Assembly (NCBI GenBank): GCA_020442185.1
Contig: JAGRKS010000137.1
Coordinates: 1-35,281, forward strand
Reading direction: 5' to 3'
Length of the DNA stretch: 35,281 nucleotides
Origin: Hyphomicrobiaceae bacterium
Lineage (GTDB): Bacteria > Pseudomonadota > Alphaproteobacteria > Rhizobiales > Hyphomicrobiaceae
Shown here in pieces: positions 24,083 to 32,828 of this stretch. Within the stretch, counting starts at the first letter, position 1. Each line of letters starts with the position of its first letter. The notes under the pieces were generated by a model, which was given only the letters and a program-made list of their open reading frames with translations, had not been told where the DNA came from and made no database searches. A program made the translations under genes and the position numbers.

Positions 24083-25120
24083 ATGGCGAATGCCAAGAAC
24101 AGGTCCAGCGAAGATACGACGCTCGGTGACGCGCCGGTCGATCTCGATGCGACGCCAGACGTCGTCGGCGCGGTAGAGGCCGATGCCGGTCGCGGCGGGC
24201 TCGCGAGGTCCGCCTCGCTCGAAATCGAGCGGTTGATGGCCAGCACCCTGGCGCCGGGGCTCTATCTGGTCGCGACGCCGATCGGCAACCTCGGGGATAT
24301 CACGATCCGGGCGCTGACCGTCCTGGCGCGCGCCGATGTCGTCTATTGCGAGGACACCCGACACTCGCGGACCCTGGCCAGCCATTATCGCATCGGCTCC
24401 CCGCTCAGGCCCTATCACGAGCACAACGGTGCCGCGCAGCGGCCGCGTATTCTGGCGGAACTCGACGCGGGAAAGCGCATCGCGCTGATATCGGACGCCG
24501 GCACGCCGCTAGTGTCCGACCCGGGCTTCAAGCTGGTGCGCGAGGCCGCCGCCGCCGGTCATCGCGTGGAGAGCCTGCCGGGGCCATCGGCCGCTCTCGC
24601 CGCGCTGACGAGCGCCGGCTTGCCGACGGATCGATTTCTCTTCGCCGGGTTCCTGCCGCCGCGCGGCACCGCCCGACGGTCGCGGATCGCTGAGCTTCAG
24701 ACCGTGCCGGCGACGCTGGTGCTCTACGAGGCACCGCAGCGTCTCGTCGAATGCCTCGAGGATCTGGCGGCCGGCCTCGGTCCCCGTCCAGCGGCGGTCG
24801 CGCGCGAACTGACCAAGCTGCACGAAGAGGTCGTCCGCGGCGATCTCGTGACGCTTGCGCAAAAATTCGCGGCCAAGGAGGTGCGCGGCGAACTCGCAAT
24901 CGTCGTCGGGCCACCGCTCTTGGGCGCCGTGACCGACGATGCCATCGCCTTTGCCCTGCGCGCGGCATTGGCCGACAGCCGCTTGAAAGAAGCATCGCGC
25001 AGCGTCGCCGAAGCGTTGGGTGTCGCCAAGGGGCGAGTCTACGAGATCGGCCTGCGCATGAAATCTGTCGCGGACGACGAGCCGGACGATGCCAGGGGCG
25101 ATGACCGGGGCGAGACATGA
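24083..25120 (+). CDS. rsmI: 16S rRNA 2'-O-ribose C1402 methyltransferase RsmI
   Basis: A SAM-dependent tetrapyrrole-methylase-fold enzyme that 2'-O-methylates C1402 in the decoding centre of 16S rRNA. The core starts near residue 55 with PGLYLVATPIGNLGDITIRA. YCEDTRHSRTLASHY, RIALISDAGTPLVSDPGFKL, ESLPGPSAALAALTSAGLPT and FLFAGFLPPRG follow, then YEAPQRLVECLEDL and ELTKLHEEVVRG, and the C-terminal helical domain SRLKEASRSVAEALGVAKGR. It has 345 residues from the ATG at 24083, which adds an acidic, unconserved tail of about 50; the ATG at 24236 gives the standard 294. It is followed by yraN. Confidence 0.96.
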   Translation: MANAKNRSSEDTTLGDAPVDLDATPDVVGAVEADAGRGGLARSASLEIERLMASTLAPGLYLVATPIGNLGDITIRALTVLARADVVYCEDTRHSRTLASHYRIGSPLRPYHEHNGAAQRPRILAELDAGKRIALISDAGTPLVSDPGFKLVREAAAAGHRVESLPGPSAALAALTSAGLPTDRFLFAGFLPPRGTARRSRIAELQTVPATLVLYEAPQRLVECLEDLAAGLGPRPAAVARELTKLHEEVVRGDLVTLAQKFAAKEVRGELAIVVGPPLLGAVTDDAIAFALRAALADSRLKEASRSVAEALGVAKGRVYEIGLRMKSVADDEPDDARGDDRGET

Positions 25121-25223
25121 AGAGAGCACCCGACTCGGCTGATCCGGGCTCGGTTTCGTATTTCGAGGCGGCGCCCGATCGCGATGGTGCCGCACCTGGG
25201 TGCCCGCCAGCCGAGGGCATTCG

Positions 25224-25586
25224 ATGAAAGGTCCTTCGATCGAACGGCAGCGCCGCTATCGGCGAGGCGTGCTCGGTGAATGGGCGGCCCTGTTGGCGCT
25301 ACTGGTCAAGGGGTATCGGCCGATCGGCCGACGCGTCGCGACGCATGCGGGCGAGATCGATCTGATCGTCGTGCGCCGCCGCCGGCTCGCCTTCGTCGAA
25401 GTCAAGCGCCGCGGAACCGTCGAAGCGGCCGAAGCCTCGATCGGGACCAGGCAGCGACAGCGCATCCGGCGTGCAGCGGATATCTGGCTCGGCCGTCATG
25501 CCCGGTACGTGGATTATGAACTCGGCTTCGATCTGGTGCTCGTGGTTCCGCGCCGCTGGCCGCTCCATCTTCGCGATGCCTTGTAG
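25224..25586 (+). CDS. yraN: UPF0102 protein YraN
   Basis: A 120-residue member of the UPF0102 family, with a PD-(D/E)xK nuclease-like fold. The visible pattern is RGVLGEWAALLALLVKGYRP, then HAGEIDLIVVRRRRLAFVEVKRR, in which Glu, Asp and the ExK (EVK) form the putative catalytic set. IGTRQRQRIRRAADIWL and YELGFDLVLVVPRRWPLHL end it. Its role is not established, though it is very often encoded beside rsmI, as here. The ATG at 25224 follows CCGAGG; a GTG at 25200 would add eight residues. Confidence 0.93.
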   Translation: MKGPSIERQRRYRRGVLGEWAALLALLVKGYRPIGRRVATHAGEIDLIVVRRRRLAFVEVKRRGTVEAAEASIGTRQRQRIRRAADIWLGRHARYVDYELGFDLVLVVPRRWPLHLRDAL

Positions 25587-25610
25587 AGCAGGACCCACCA
25601 ACGCTACGGT

Positions 25611-25775
25611 TCAGCGGCCGGAGTTCTCGGCTATCGCCTTGAAAGAATCGAGATTGGCGACGGTTTCGCGCAGCGCATTCTCGATGTCGCGGCCCAGGCG
25701 ATCACGCGTCTCGACGAGCGCACTCATCGCGCGATCGAGCCGGGCGAGCGCCGCTTCGATTTCCTCGCTGTGCAT
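25611..25775 (-). CDS. Small coiled-coil protein, 54 residues, unknown
   Basis: A 54-residue helical protein (MHSEEIEAALARLDRAMSAL, then VETRDRLGRDIENALRETVA) with heptad spacing along most of its length. The ATG at 25775 has GAGGG at 7 bases, better than the longer frame back to 25946. It lies on the minus strand between yraN and gshB, both on the plus strand. It has no recognised family; it may resemble the short coiled-coil proteins common in alphaproteobacteria. Codon use and ribosome site support a real gene. Confidence 0.6.
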   Translation of the reverse strand: MHSEEIEAALARLDRAMSALVETRDRLGRDIENALRETVANLDSFKAIAENSGR

Positions 25776-25967
25776 CGAGCTGCCCTCGGTTGCTGGCGAT
25801 GTTCCGTCATCGCGTCCCGCAGGCTCGATTGCTTCGGTTAACGATTGGTTAATCCAGGCATCGGCCACGCGTTTGGCACGGTCCTCCGCGCGAGGCGGGC
25901 GGCGAGACCATTGACTTGATGATGCCGGCGGGCTTCGTTGCCACATTCAATCGTTGGAGGGCCCGCC

Positions 25968-26954
25968 ATGTCGCCGTCATCGATCCGCCCATTGCGTGTC
26001 GCCTGCCAGATGGACCCGATCGACCGCATCGACATTCGCGGCGATTCGACCTTCGCGCTGCTGCTTGAAGCGCAGGCGCGTGGCCACGCGCTGTTCTACT
26101 ACCTGCCGCAGGCGCTGACTCTCGATGGCGACGTTTTGAGGGCACGAGGCGAGACGCTCGACGTGCGCGACGAGGTCGGCGCCCATTATCGCGTGTCGGA
26201 CGCGCGCGTCGAGGATCTCTCCGCGTTCGACGTGGTCCTGCTGCGGCAAGACCCGCCGTTCGACATGGCCTACATTACTTCGACACACCTCCTCGAGCGC
26301 ATTCATCCGCAGACGCTGGTGGTCAACGATCCGCGCGAAGTTCGCAATGCGCCGGAAAAGCTGTGGGTGCTCGATTTCCAAGACCTGATGCCGCCCACCA
26401 TGGTGACGCGCTCAGCCGCCGACGTGCAGGCGTTCCGCGAGCGCCATGGCGACATCATCGTCAAGCCGCTCTACGGCAACGGCGGCGCCAGCGTGTTCCG
26501 CATTCAGCCGGGCGATACCAATCTTGGCTCGCTGGTCGAGCTGTTCCAGTCGATCTTCCGCGAACCGTTCATGGTCCAGGAGTACCGCCCCGAGGTCCGC
26601 CTGGGTGACAAACGCATCATCCTAGTCGACGGTGAACTGGCCGGCGTCATCAACCGCGTGCCAGCGGCCGGCGAGACGCGCTCCAACCTGCACGTCGGCG
26701 GCACGGCGTCGGCGGTGGCGTTGACCGATCGCGATCGCGAGATTTGCCGGCGGCTCGGGCCCGAGCTGAAGCGACGCGGTTTGATCTTCACGGGCATCGA
26801 CGTGATCGGGCCGTATCTGACGGAGATCAACGTCACGTCACCAACCGGCATCCGCCACATCAAGGATCACGGCGGTCCCGACATCGCAGCGATGATTTGG
26901 GACGCGATCCAATGGAAAATCGGCGAGGGCCGGGTGATGGCCGGGCACGGGTGA
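25968..26954 (+). CDS. gshB: Glutathione synthetase
   Basis: A 328-residue ATP-grasp enzyme that joins gamma-glutamylcysteine and glycine, the last step of glutathione synthesis. Its start is family-typical (VACQMDPIDRIDIRGDSTFA). LLRQDPPFDMAYITSTHLLE, LVVNDPREVRNAPEKLWVLD, GDIIVKPLYGNGGASVFRIQ (ATP-binding) and FMVQEYRPEVRLGDKRIILV follow, then ETRSNLHVGGTASAV and GIDVIGPYLTEINVTSPTGI with the metal-binding Glu/Asn. The ATG at 25968 has GGAGG at 7 bases; an upstream ATG at 25938 is unlikely. Gene order rsmI-yraN-gshB is conserved. Glutathione is also the ligand that gates Kef antiporters, one of which is encoded at 30993. Confidence 0.97.
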   Translation: MSPSSIRPLRVACQMDPIDRIDIRGDSTFALLLEAQARGHALFYYLPQALTLDGDVLRARGETLDVRDEVGAHYRVSDARVEDLSAFDVVLLRQDPPFDMAYITSTHLLERIHPQTLVVNDPREVRNAPEKLWVLDFQDLMPPTMVTRSAADVQAFRERHGDIIVKPLYGNGGASVFRIQPGDTNLGSLVELFQSIFREPFMVQEYRPEVRLGDKRIILVDGELAGVINRVPAAGETRSNLHVGGTASAVALTDRDREICRRLGPELKRRGLIFTGIDVIGPYLTEINVTSPTGIRHIKDHGGPDIAAMIWDAIQWKIGEGRVMAGHG

Positions 26955-27196
26955 GGCCGCGCTCGCGGCCAAGGCGCCGAGCGGTAACACGACGCTGGCA
27001 GAACTTGATGAGACGCGGGGGCCCTACTCGTCGCGGATCGAGCGTTTGGCGCCATCGAAGCACTTGTTCCGACTTGGCCGGTTGCGCCTCGTTCCGTTTT
27101 TGTTCTTGACGGATCGTCCGCGATCGCACTAGGCTCATGCAACTCGGGCAAGGCTCTCGGTGACGAGAGCCGGTCGGCGGAGTGGGGGCAAGCGGA

Positions 27197-28726
27197 ATGT
27201 ACGGTCAAATCGCGACATTGGCGTTCGTTGGCATCGAGGCCAGGCCGATCGAGGTGCAGGTCCGCATCACACCCGGGCAGGCGACCTTCGCAATCGTCGG
27301 ACTGCCGGACAAGGCGGTGGCCGAGAGCCGCGAGCGTATCCGCAATGCGCTGCATGCCGTCGGGCTCGGACTGCCGTTCAAGCATCTCACCGTCAATCTG
27401 GCGCCGGCCGATCTTCCGAAAGAGGGCAGTCACTTCGATTTGCCGATCGCGCTGGCTTTAATGTCGGCAATGGGCGCGGTGGCACCCGATGCCATCGCTT
27501 CCTTCGCGGCGATCGGCGAACTCGGGCTCGACGGGTCGATCCGCGCGGTTCCGGGCGCGCTACCAGCCGCGATCGGAGCGAATGCGCTCGGCAAGGGTTT
27601 GATCTGCCCGGCGGCTGTCGGACCGGAAGCGGCATGGGCCGGAGAAGACGTCGAGATTCTCGCCGCGCCGCATCTCCTCTCGCTCGTCAATCACTTCAAA
27701 GGACTGCAGTCGTTGTCGCGGCCGAAGCCCAATCTCGACAGGCCTGTGGAAGTGAAGCCCGATCTGCGCGACATCAAGGGGCAGGAAACCGCCAAACGCG
27801 CGCTCGAAATCGCGGCGGCGGGTGGCCACAACCTGTTGATGATCGGGCCGCCGGGATCAGGCAAATCGATGCTGGCCTCGCGGCTGCCGTCGATACTGCC
27901 GCCCCTCTCGCCGGAGGAGATGCTCGACGTATCAATGGTGCATTCACTCGCCGGCGAGTTGTCGGGTGGCAAACTGCTGATCGACCGCCCCTTTCGCAGC
28001 CCGCACCACTCGGCGAGCATGGCGGCTCTCGTCGGTGGTGGTAGCCGGCCGCGCCCCGGTGAGGTATCGCTCGCCCATCTCGGCGTGCTGTTCCTCGACG
28101 AGTTGCCCGAGTTCTCGCCGCAGGTGCTCGATGGCCTTCGCCAACCCATCGAGACGGGCGAAACCGTGATCGCGCGAGCGAACCATCGCATTACATATCC
28201 TTCCCGCTTCCAGCTTGTCGCGGCCATGAACCCCTGTCGCTGTGGCGGCGGCAATCCGGGGCAGGCCTGTCGCCGCGGTGCGCGTTGCGCCGAGGAGTAT
28301 CAGGCCCGGGTATCCGGGCCGTTGCTCGACCGCATCGATCTTCAGATAGAGGTTCCGGCGGTCTCGGCGGCGGATATGGTTCTGCCCGCTCCGGCTGAAG
28401 GCAGCGCCGAGGTGCGCCAGCGCGTGGTCGCGGCGCGCATCCGCCAGCGTGCGCGGTTCGAAAGTCTCGGCGCCCGCAATCTCAGGACCAATGCCGATTG
28501 CAACGGGCAACTTCTGGAGCAGATCGCCATGCCGGACGGCGAAGGTCTCGCGCTGTTGCGCCAGGCGGCAGACGCACTTGGGCTTTCGGCACGTGGGTTT
28601 CACCGCACGCTGAAAGTCGCGCGGACACTCGCCGATCTCGACGGTCTCGATTCGGTCGGCCGGCTGCATGTTGCTGAAGCGTTGAGCTACCGTGGCGAAA
28701 CACTACGTCAGCGCAAAGCCGCGTAG
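27197..28726 (+). CDS. comM: ComM/YifB-family AAA+ ATPase (Mg-chelatase-like)
   Basis: A 509-residue protein of the YifB/ComM family, a hexameric helicase that promotes branch migration during natural transformation in some bacteria. The N-terminal Lon-like fold domain (residues about 1-185) has VGLPDKAVAESRERIRNALH and HFDLPIALALM. The AAA+ module has Walker A GPPGSGKS (about 217-224), PFRSPHHSASMAALVGGG, Walker B GVLFLDELPEF, and the Cys-rich loop NPCRCGGGNPGQACRRGARC, then SGPLLDRIDLQIEVP (sensor). The C-terminal Mg-chelatase domain ends SARGFHRTLKVARTLADLDG and HVAEALSYRG. Length is normal. The ATG at 27197 starts the family-typical MYGQIATLAFVGIEA. It lies downstream of gshB. Confidence 0.95.
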   Translation: MYGQIATLAFVGIEARPIEVQVRITPGQATFAIVGLPDKAVAESRERIRNALHAVGLGLPFKHLTVNLAPADLPKEGSHFDLPIALALMSAMGAVAPDAIASFAAIGELGLDGSIRAVPGALPAAIGANALGKGLICPAAVGPEAAWAGEDVEILAAPHLLSLVNHFKGLQSLSRPKPNLDRPVEVKPDLRDIKGQETAKRALEIAAAGGHNLLMIGPPGSGKSMLASRLPSILPPLSPEEMLDVSMVHSLAGELSGGKLLIDRPFRSPHHSASMAALVGGGSRPRPGEVSLAHLGVLFLDELPEFSPQVLDGLRQPIETGETVIARANHRITYPSRFQLVAAMNPCRCGGGNPGQACRRGARCAEEYQARVSGPLLDRIDLQIEVPAVSAADMVLPAPAEGSAEVRQRVVAARIRQRARFESLGARNLRTNADCNGQLLEQIAMPDGEGLALLRQAADALGLSARGFHRTLKVARTLADLDGLDSVGRLHVAEALSYRGETLRQRKAA

Positions 28727-29040
28727 GACCAGCGGCGGCGCTGGGCCGGTTCGGCGTTGCCTGGAACGCGCTGACGTTTCGAACCGCCGCGGACCAGGGG
28801 CGGCGAACCCTGGCCAGATCAGGCAGGCCAGACATGCTGGGCCAGACCAGCCGGGCCGCAGCGGATCGATCGTGACCGCGCGTCGCGCGGCCACGACCAT
28901 AATCGGCTTGCGAGCCGGCTGCCCGGCACCGCGGCGGGAAGGTCTTGCTGCCCTTGCGTCATGATTGCGCACCCTCGGCAACGCTTGGTCACTAGGGATG
29001 CGTGCCTTCGGCAACGCTTGGGCCCAGGATTGCCTTCGCC
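28727..29040. other. Intergenic region between comM and folD with direct repeats
   Basis: TCGGCAACGCTTGG occurs exactly twice (28975-28988 and 29008-29021). A GGACCAG(C/G)GGCGGCG near-repeat occurs at about 28729 and 28791. The two flanking genes are convergent. No coding gene is supported, and no terminator with a T-run is visible. Confidence 0.6.
28975..29021. repeat. 14-bp direct repeat, two copies
   Basis: TCGGCAACGCTTGG at 28975-28988 and 29008-29021, period 33 bases, just downstream of the folD stop. The flanks differ, so it is a short local duplication or a pair of binding sites. Confidence 0.7.
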
Positions 29041-29928
29041 TCACGACTGCGTGTCTGGCAGGCCTTTCTGGATCAGCGCCGCCTCGACCGTGTTTTTCAG
29101 AAGACAGGCGATGGTCATCGGGCCGACCCCGCCAGGTACGGGTGTGATGGCACCGGCGACGGCGGCGCAACTGTCATAGTGGCAATCGCCGACCAGTTTG
29201 GTCTTGCCGTCGCCCTTCGGCACCCGGTTGATGCCGACGTCGATGACGATGGCTCCCGGCTTGATCCAGTCGCCCTTGACGAATTCGGGGATGCCGACGG
29301 CCGCGACGACGAGGTCGGCCCGTTTGACGACTTCGGGCAGGTTCCTGGTCCGCGAATGGCCGATGGTTACCGTGCAGCTTTGCGCGAGCAGGAGCGAGGC
29401 CATCGGCTTGCCGACGATGTTTGAGCGGCCGATGACGACGGCGTCGAGACCGGAGAGGTTATCCTGCACGGTCTTGGCGAGGATGAGCGAACCTGTCGGC
29501 GTGCACGGCACGAGCGAGCGCGCGCCGATCCACAGCCGGCCGACGTTGACCGGATGGAAGCCGTCGACGTCCTTGTCGGGATCGATCGCGTTCAGCACCT
29601 TCTCGGAGTTGATGTGCTTGGGCAGCGGCAGTTGCACCAGAATTCCGTTGACCGACGGGTCGCGGTTGAGCTTGTCGACCAGCGCCAGCAGGTCCGCTTC
29701 CGGCGTCTCTGCGGGAAGTTTGTGTTCGTAGGACTGCATGCCCGTCTCGACGGTCTGTGCGGCCTTGTTCTTGACGTAGACCTTGCTGGCCGGATCCTCG
29801 CCGACGAGCACGACGGCGAGCCCGGGTACGAAGCCGTGCTCGGCCTTGATGCGCGCGACTTCGGAGGCGACTTTGGCCCTGACCTCTGCCGCCACGGCCT
29901 TGCCATCGATGATCTTCGCGTCGGACAT
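29041..29928 (-). CDS. folD: Bifunctional methylenetetrahydrofolate dehydrogenase/cyclohydrolase FolD
   Basis: A 295-residue enzyme of one-carbon metabolism that interconverts 5,10-methylene-THF and 10-formyl-THF with NADP. Key blocks are [20 protein letters not shown] (the Tyr/Lys pair of the active site), [67 protein letters not shown] (dinucleotide fold) and the closing [20 protein letters not shown]. The ATG at 29928 follows GGAGG at 8 bases. It is the last gene of a minus-strand unit with yggT and DUF167, 43 bases after DUF167. This arrangement is common in Bradyrhizobium-like genomes. Confidence 0.97.
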   Translation of the reverse strand: MSDAKIIDGKAVAAEVRAKVASEVARIKAEHGFVPGLAVVLVGEDPASKVYVKNKAAQTVETGMQSYEHKLPAETPEADLLALVDKLNRDPSVNGILVQLPLPKHINSEKVLNAIDPDKDVDGFHPVNVGRLWIGARSLVPCTPTGSLILAKTVQDNLSGLDAVVIGRSNIVGKPMASLLLAQSCTVTIGHSRTRNLPEVVKRADLVVAAVGIPEFVKGDWIKPGAIVIDVGINRVPKGDGKTKLVGDCHYDSCAAVAGAITPVPGGVGPMTIACLLKNTVEAALIQKGLPDTQS

Positions 29929-29971
29929 CCGGTATTCCTCCATTGTTGATTTTGTTGTTTGTGCTTTGTGG

Positions 29972-30412
29972 TCAGTCACGCGTCGTCGAGCGGCCAGAAC
30001 CTTGGGTGCCAGAACCTTGGGTGCCAGAACCTTGGGTGCCAGAACCTTGGGTGCCAGAACCTTTGGTGCCAGAGCCTTGGGGATGAGCGCCGACGTCCCC
30101 GGTCAGCGCCTCGGCGGCAGCGATCAATCCGCACGGCTCGCCGCGAACGGCGAGGGATTTGATGCGCGACTTTCCGCCTGAAACCAGAGATACGCTGCTC
30201 TTGGGCACGTCGAGCCAATCCGCGACGAGACGTTCCAGTGCCGCGTTTGCCGCGCCATCGGCCGGGACAGCGCGGACCTTCGCCTTGACGGCGGGACCCT
30301 CCGCGGTTGCCTCGATCGCGCCGATAGCGTTGGCGGACGCCTTGGGCGTCAGCCGAAATCGTATCACCAAGCCGTCGGTGGTCGGGCGCCAAGGGCGCTC
30401 GCCGTCGCCCAT
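29972..30412 (-). CDS. DUF167/UPF0235 (YggU-type) protein with repeated GSGTQ tail
   Basis: A 146-residue protein. Residues about 10-100 form the DUF167 domain: [60 protein letters not shown] and [10 protein letters not shown], all typical. A C-terminal tail follows of five GSGT(K/Q) pentapeptides and GSG, ending RSTTRD. It is encoded by a 15-bp tandem repeat (29994-30083). DUF167 function is unknown. The start ATG shares its A with the TGA stop of yggT (TGATG), a classic translational coupling. The tail is absent from ordinary family members and is probably flexible. Confidence 0.88.
   Translation of the reverse strand: MGDGERPWRPTTDGLVIRFRLTPKASANAIGAIEATAEGPAVKAKVRAVPADGAANAALERLVADWLDVPKSSVSLVSGGKSRIKSLAVRGEPCGLIAAAEALTGDVGAHPQGSGTKGSGTQGSGTQGSGTQGSGTQGSGRSTTRD
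29994..30083. repeat. 15-bp tandem repeat (minisatellite) inside the DUF167 gene
   Basis: Six head-to-tail units of CCAGAACCTTGGGTG from 29994. The first four are identical, the fifth (30054-30068) has one change, and the last (30069-30083) is degenerate. Fifteen bases equal five codons, so gain or loss of a unit keeps the frame. Confidence 0.95.
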
Positions 30413-30702
30413 CAGGCGAGAGCCCGGTAGAGATTGGGCAGAACGACCTGTTGTATGAACTGGAGCAGCAGCAGCAGCACGATTGGCGACAGGTCGATGC
30501 CGCCGAAGTCCGGAAGCATTCTCCGGATCGGGCGCAATGCCGGTTCGGTCACGGCCTGCAGGAAATTCCATATCGTTCGCGCGATCTGGTTGTACGGGTT
30601 GATGATACCGAACCCGATCAACCAACTCATGATGACGCTGGCGATGATGATGAAGATGTAAGCCGTAATGAGCTGGCTTATGAAACTGAAGAGTTCGAGC
30701 AT
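30412..30702 (-). CDS. YggT-family membrane protein
   Basis: A 96-residue two-helix membrane protein of the YggT family. It starts MLELFSFISQLITAYIFIII and continues SVIMSWLIGFGIINPYNQIA, then the signature AVTEPALRPIRRMLPDFGGI and DLSPIVLLLLLQFIQQVVLP. YggT proteins are linked to osmotic tolerance and cell division in other bacteria; the mechanism is unknown. The ATG at 30702 has GAGG at 5 bases. It is the first gene of the yggT-DUF167-folD unit and overlaps the DUF167 start by one base. Confidence 0.93.
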   Translation of the reverse strand: MLELFSFISQLITAYIFIIIASVIMSWLIGFGIINPYNQIARTIWNFLQAVTEPALRPIRRMLPDFGGIDLSPIVLLLLLQFIQQVVLPNLYRALA

Positions 30703-30727
30703 GGAGCCTCTGCCGGATACTCTGGGT

Positions 30728-30753
30728 GCGACACGTGTAGCGGTACGCGTCGC
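30728..30753. promoter_or_regulatory. Imperfect inverted repeat upstream of yggT
   Basis: GCGACACGTG (30728-30737) and TACGCGTCGC (30744-30753) pair at eight of ten positions around a 6-base spacer, 26 bases upstream of the yggT start in the divergent region with the Kef gene. It could be an operator or a leader hairpin. No regulator can be named. Confidence 0.3.
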
Positions 30754-30992
30754 GTCGGGCAAGGGCCGGTCGGTCGCAGCCCTGCCGCGTCGTTCACTTC
30801 GGTTTGCCAGAACTGGTAACGCCGCGGAACTTTGAGCGGACCTTTTCGCAACCCGAAGGGGTCCGCCGCGCGAGTTCGTGGTCCTGCCGGCGGCCAATCG
30901 CCGGTGCTGCGCCCGGACGAACCACCAAGTCGGCCCCCGGGCAGCCCATGGCCCCTGGCATATACGCATAGTGAACCCGATCGGGATCTGCC

Positions 30993-32828
30993 ATGAACGA
31001 TGTCTCACTCATCCAAATTGCCCTGCTGCTCGCAGCCGCCGCGATTGCCGCGCCACTTGCCCGCTGGCTGAGGATTGGCACTGTGCTCGGCTACCTGGCG
31101 GCAGGCGTGGCGCTCGGACCCTTTGGCATCGGTCAGACGTTTTCGCTGTATCAGGCCAAGGAAATCCTGCACATCGCCGAGTTCGGCGTCGTGCTGCTGC
31201 TGTTCATTATCGGCCTCGAGCTGCGGCCTACGCGGCTCTGGTCGATGCGCGCATCGATCTTCGGTCTCGGCGGAGCACAAGTCGCGGCCACCTCGGCGGC
31301 TTTGGCATTCTGCATTGCACTGACCGGCCAACCGCCACTGCTCGCGCTGTTCCTCGGGCTTGCGCTCTCGCTTTCATCAACGGCCTTCGTGCTGCAGGTC
31401 CTCGAAGAGAAGGGCGAGCTCACCGCGCGGCACGGCCGGTTGGCGTTCAGCGTGCTCCTCTTCCAGGATCTTGCCGCCATTCCGCTGATTGCCCTGGTGC
31501 CGGTTTTCGCAGTCAGCGGCGCGGCGGCAAGCGACATGTCAGGGTTGGCGGCGCTGCAGGCACTGGCAACCATCGCCGCCGTGGTCGTCGTTGGCCACTT
31601 CGTTCTCGATCACGCTTTGCGGCTGGTCGCCCGGACCGGTGTCAAGGAAGCAATGACGGCTGCCGCCCTGCTGACGGTCGTCGGCGCAGCGGTCATCATG
31701 CAGTGGGCGGGCCTGTCGGCATCTCTCGGGGCCTTCATAGCCGGCGCGCTGCTGGCCGAATCGTCCTATCGCCACCAGTTGCAGGCCGACATCCAGCCCT
31801 TCGAGGGCCTGCTCCTGGGTCTGTTCTTCACGGCCATCGGTATGTCGCTGAAAGTGGACCTGCTGATGCAGACGCCCTGGCTGATCGCCGTGCTGACGGC
31901 GAGCCTGATAACACTCAAGGCCGCCGTGATGTTCGCTCTTGGGCACGTGCAGGGGATGAAGACGGCAGCGTCGCGACGGCTTGCCCTGGTGCTGGCGCAG
32001 GGTGGCGAATTCGCGTTCGTACTCCTGACACAGGGCGTTGCTGCCGGTGTGCTGGAGTCGGGGCTTGCCGATCTGGCGGCGATCGTCGTCACTCTTTCGA
32101 TGGCTGCGACGCCATTACTCTTGCTCGTCGACGATGCGGTGAGGCGGAGTGCGGGGCGCGCCGACACCGCGCCGGAAGCATTGCCCGAGAACGAAGGTCA
32201 CGTCGTTATTGCGGGCTTTGGCCGTGTGGGACAGATCACGGCGCGCATATTGCGAGCAAAGCGGATCAACTTCACGGCTCTCGATCTCGATCCGGAGCAG
32301 GTGGAATTGGTGAGGCGCTTCGGGTCGGAGGCATTTTATGGCGATGCCAGCCGGCCGGAAATTCTCGACGCGGCCAAGCTCGGCATGGCGCGGGTGCTGT
32401 TGATCGCGGTCGATGATATCGAAGCATCGGTTCGTATCGCCACATTCGCCCGCCAACGCTACCCGAAGCTGAAGATCGTCGCGCGGGCCAGGAACCGCAA
32501 CCACGTCCACCGCCTGATGGACGCCGGCATCGAAGTGATCCAGCGCGAAACCCTGCTGTCGTCACTCGTGCTTGCCCGCGAAGTGTTGGACGGGCTCGGC
32601 ATTGCCGATCGCGACGTGCGTTTCGCCATCGATACCTTCAAGGCGCATGACGAGCGTCGCCTCGTCGAGGACTACCGGCACTATACGGACGTCGAGAAGT
32701 TGCAAAGCAAGGCGCGAACAGACGCCGAAAATCTCGCCCGGCTCTTTGATGAGGACAGTCTCGAACAGGCGGCGGGCGAGCAGCCAGCGGCCAACCAGCG
32801 CGACCGATCAGCGGGTGGGCGGGGGTAA
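30993..32828 (+). CDS. Kef-type CPA2 potassium/proton antiporter with TrkA-N domain
   Basis: A 611-residue antiporter of the CPA2 (KefB/KefC) group. Residues 1-380 hold about 12 helices with GYLAAGVALGPFGIGQ, FGVVLLLFIIGLELRPTRLW, LSLSSTAFVLQVLEEKGE, FSVLLFQDLAAIPLIAL (the ion-binding Gln-Asp) and LAQGGEFAFVLLTQGV. Residues about 402-520 are a TrkA-N (RCK) domain beginning HVVIAGFGRVGQITARIL, a GxGxxG nucleotide site, with FYGDASRPEILDAAKLGMAR. KefB/C are opened by glutathione adducts to acidify the cytoplasm against electrophiles; the 4-kb-distant gshB supplies that ligand. No separate KefF/KefG ancillary gene is present. Start ATG 30993 has GGGA upstream. Confidence 0.94.
   Translation: MNDVSLIQIALLLAAAAIAAPLARWLRIGTVLGYLAAGVALGPFGIGQTFSLYQAKEILHIAEFGVVLLLFIIGLELRPTRLWSMRASIFGLGGAQVAATSAALAFCIALTGQPPLLALFLGLALSLSSTAFVLQVLEEKGELTARHGRLAFSVLLFQDLAAIPLIALVPVFAVSGAAASDMSGLAALQALATIAAVVVVGHFVLDHALRLVARTGVKEAMTAAALLTVVGAAVIMQWAGLSASLGAFIAGALLAESSYRHQLQADIQPFEGLLLGLFFTAIGMSLKVDLLMQTPWLIAVLTASLITLKAAVMFALGHVQGMKTAASRRLALVLAQGGEFAFVLLTQGVAAGVLESGLADLAAIVVTLSMAATPLLLLVDDAVRRSAGRADTAPEALPENEGHVVIAGFGRVGQITARILRAKRINFTALDLDPEQVELVRRFGSEAFYGDASRPEILDAAKLGMARVLLIAVDDIEASVRIATFARQRYPKLKIVARARNRNHVHRLMDAGIEVIQRETLLSSLVLAREVLDGLGIADRDVRFAIDTFKAHDERRLVEDYRHYTDVEKLQSKARTDAENLARLFDEDSLEQAAGEQPAANQRDRSAGGRG

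Noticed and set aside
27160..28044. Plus-strand ORF of 294 codons overlapping comM in another frame
   Set aside because: It is a frame shadow: Arg/Gly-rich with no motif, while comM is unequivocal in the other frame.
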